64,000 bases of DNA from NCBI GenBank assembly GCA_011390335.1, contig JAABSO010000012.1:1-64000 (forward strand), in the 5' to 3' direction. The notes beneath the pieces are model-generated. The model saw only the letters and a program-made list of their open reading frames with translations. It was not told the origin of the DNA and searched no databases. Of this stretch, positions 63,688-64,000 are shown piece after piece; within the stretch, counting starts at the first letter, position 1; each line of letters opens with the position of its first letter. The position numbers and the translations under genes are program-made. The DNA comes from Desulfotignum sp. Its GTDB lineage: Bacteria > Desulfobacterota > Desulfobacteria > Desulfobacterales > Desulfobacteraceae.

Positions 63688-64000
63688 ATGATAAAAAAAA
63701 TTGGATGGATGGTATTGGCGGCAGCAGTTCTTTTTCCTGCAGCCCTTTTTGCAGCAGACTATGCCCACATACTGGAAGAAAAAAACATGACCGTTTCCTG
63801 GACCCTGGAGGAAGATCAGATTCATCTGCAGTTATCCGCCAAAACAACTGGCTGGGTGGCCATCGGCATTGATCCGGAAGATGCCATGGGCGGGGCCGAC
63901 ATCATCATCGGTGCGGTAAAAAACGGCAAAGTCAGGATTGAGGACCATTATGCTGATTCCAAAAGAGGCCATTCCCCGGATGACAAACTGGGGGGGAGCA
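63688..64000 (+). CDS. DOMON-domain exported protein (5' part)
   Basis: At least 104 residues; the gene runs off the end of the window. A Sec-type signal peptide covers about residues 1-22 (MIKKIGWMVLAAAVLFPAALFAA). After it comes a DOMON domain (MTVSWTLEEDQIHLQLSAKTTGWVAIGI, AMGGADIIIGAVKNGKVRIEDHYAD). DOMON domains bind heme or sugar and often work in periplasmic electron transfer. AAGGAG (63675-63680) serves the ATG at 63688. Confidence 0.85.
   Translation, partial: MIKKIGWMVLAAAVLFPAALFAADYAHILEEKNMTVSWTLEEDQIHLQLSAKTTGWVAIGIDPEDAMGGADIIIGAVKNGKVRIEDHYADSKRGHSPDDKLGGS

Overview
The window looks like a chromosomal segment of a sulfate-reducing member of the Desulfobacterota, most likely Desulfobacteraceae-like. 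The signs are a sulfate adenylyltransferase gene (sat), an HdrA/MvhD/MetV/MetF cluster of the reductive acetyl-CoA pathway, three genes with in-frame UGA read as selenocysteine, and housekeeping gene orders typical of that group. Base composition and codon use look even throughout. There is no rRNA, recognisable tRNA, CRISPR array, intact IS element or prophage.

Layout. 1-12353: the end of a Memo-family gene, gltX (minus strand), then a dense plus-strand series rpmF-acpP-rpiB-glyA-dCMP deaminase-nrdR-ribD-ribE-ribBA-ribH-nusB, an MBL-fold hydrolase and a fused pabB-pabC. 12402-16926: a HAD phosphatase, sat with its terminator, and a PiT phosphate transporter with a PhoU-like tail. 17063-23054 (minus): the translation operon ffh-rpsP-khpA-rimM-trmD-RNA methyltransferase-rplS-rnhB-yraN-rsmI. 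23154-31925: rlmN, a single-domain response regulator, a PP-loop thiolase-like enzyme, nth, an RND adaptor/permease pair and a methyltransferase. 31932-35256: ArsR- and DtxR-family regulators divergent from feoAB, with a perfect palindrome between them. 35465-42086: lon, three tandem repeat units, an adenosine-kinase-like gene, metK and ahcY. 42277-48190 (minus): an ABC importer locus with three paralogous substrate-binding-type proteins, one Tat-exported, one apparently cytoplasmic and one fused to a CheY-like receiver, plus an acidic protein. 48383-54951: an ABC1/UbiB kinase with a phasin-like partner, an acyl-CoA dehydrogenase, an MBL-fold protein and an AmpG-like transporter. 55257-61786: hdrA-mvhD-metV-metF. 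61913-64000: yebG, a SelW-like selenoprotein, a DUF2231 membrane protein and the start of a DOMON-domain protein.

How it fits together. The hdrA product (1481 residues with Sec66) carries a glutamate-synthase-beta/NfnB-like module between two HdrA-like halves. It is followed by a selenocysteine MvhD and by MetV-MetF, with no HdrBC or hydrogenase genes beside them. This suggests a flavin-based bifurcating or confurcating methylene-tetrahydrofolate reductase that exchanges electrons with NAD(P)H and ferredoxin. glyA (C1-folate), sat (sulfate activation) and metK/ahcY/adenosine kinase (SAM cycle) sit in the same metabolic frame.

The strongest candidates for something new are (i) the selenocysteine-rich HdrA-MvhD-MetVF module, (ii) the receiver/substrate-binding-protein fusion in an ABC transporter operon, and (iii) an interspersed intergenic repeat family built of 7-bp periods next to a TATATGAAAG-like motif.
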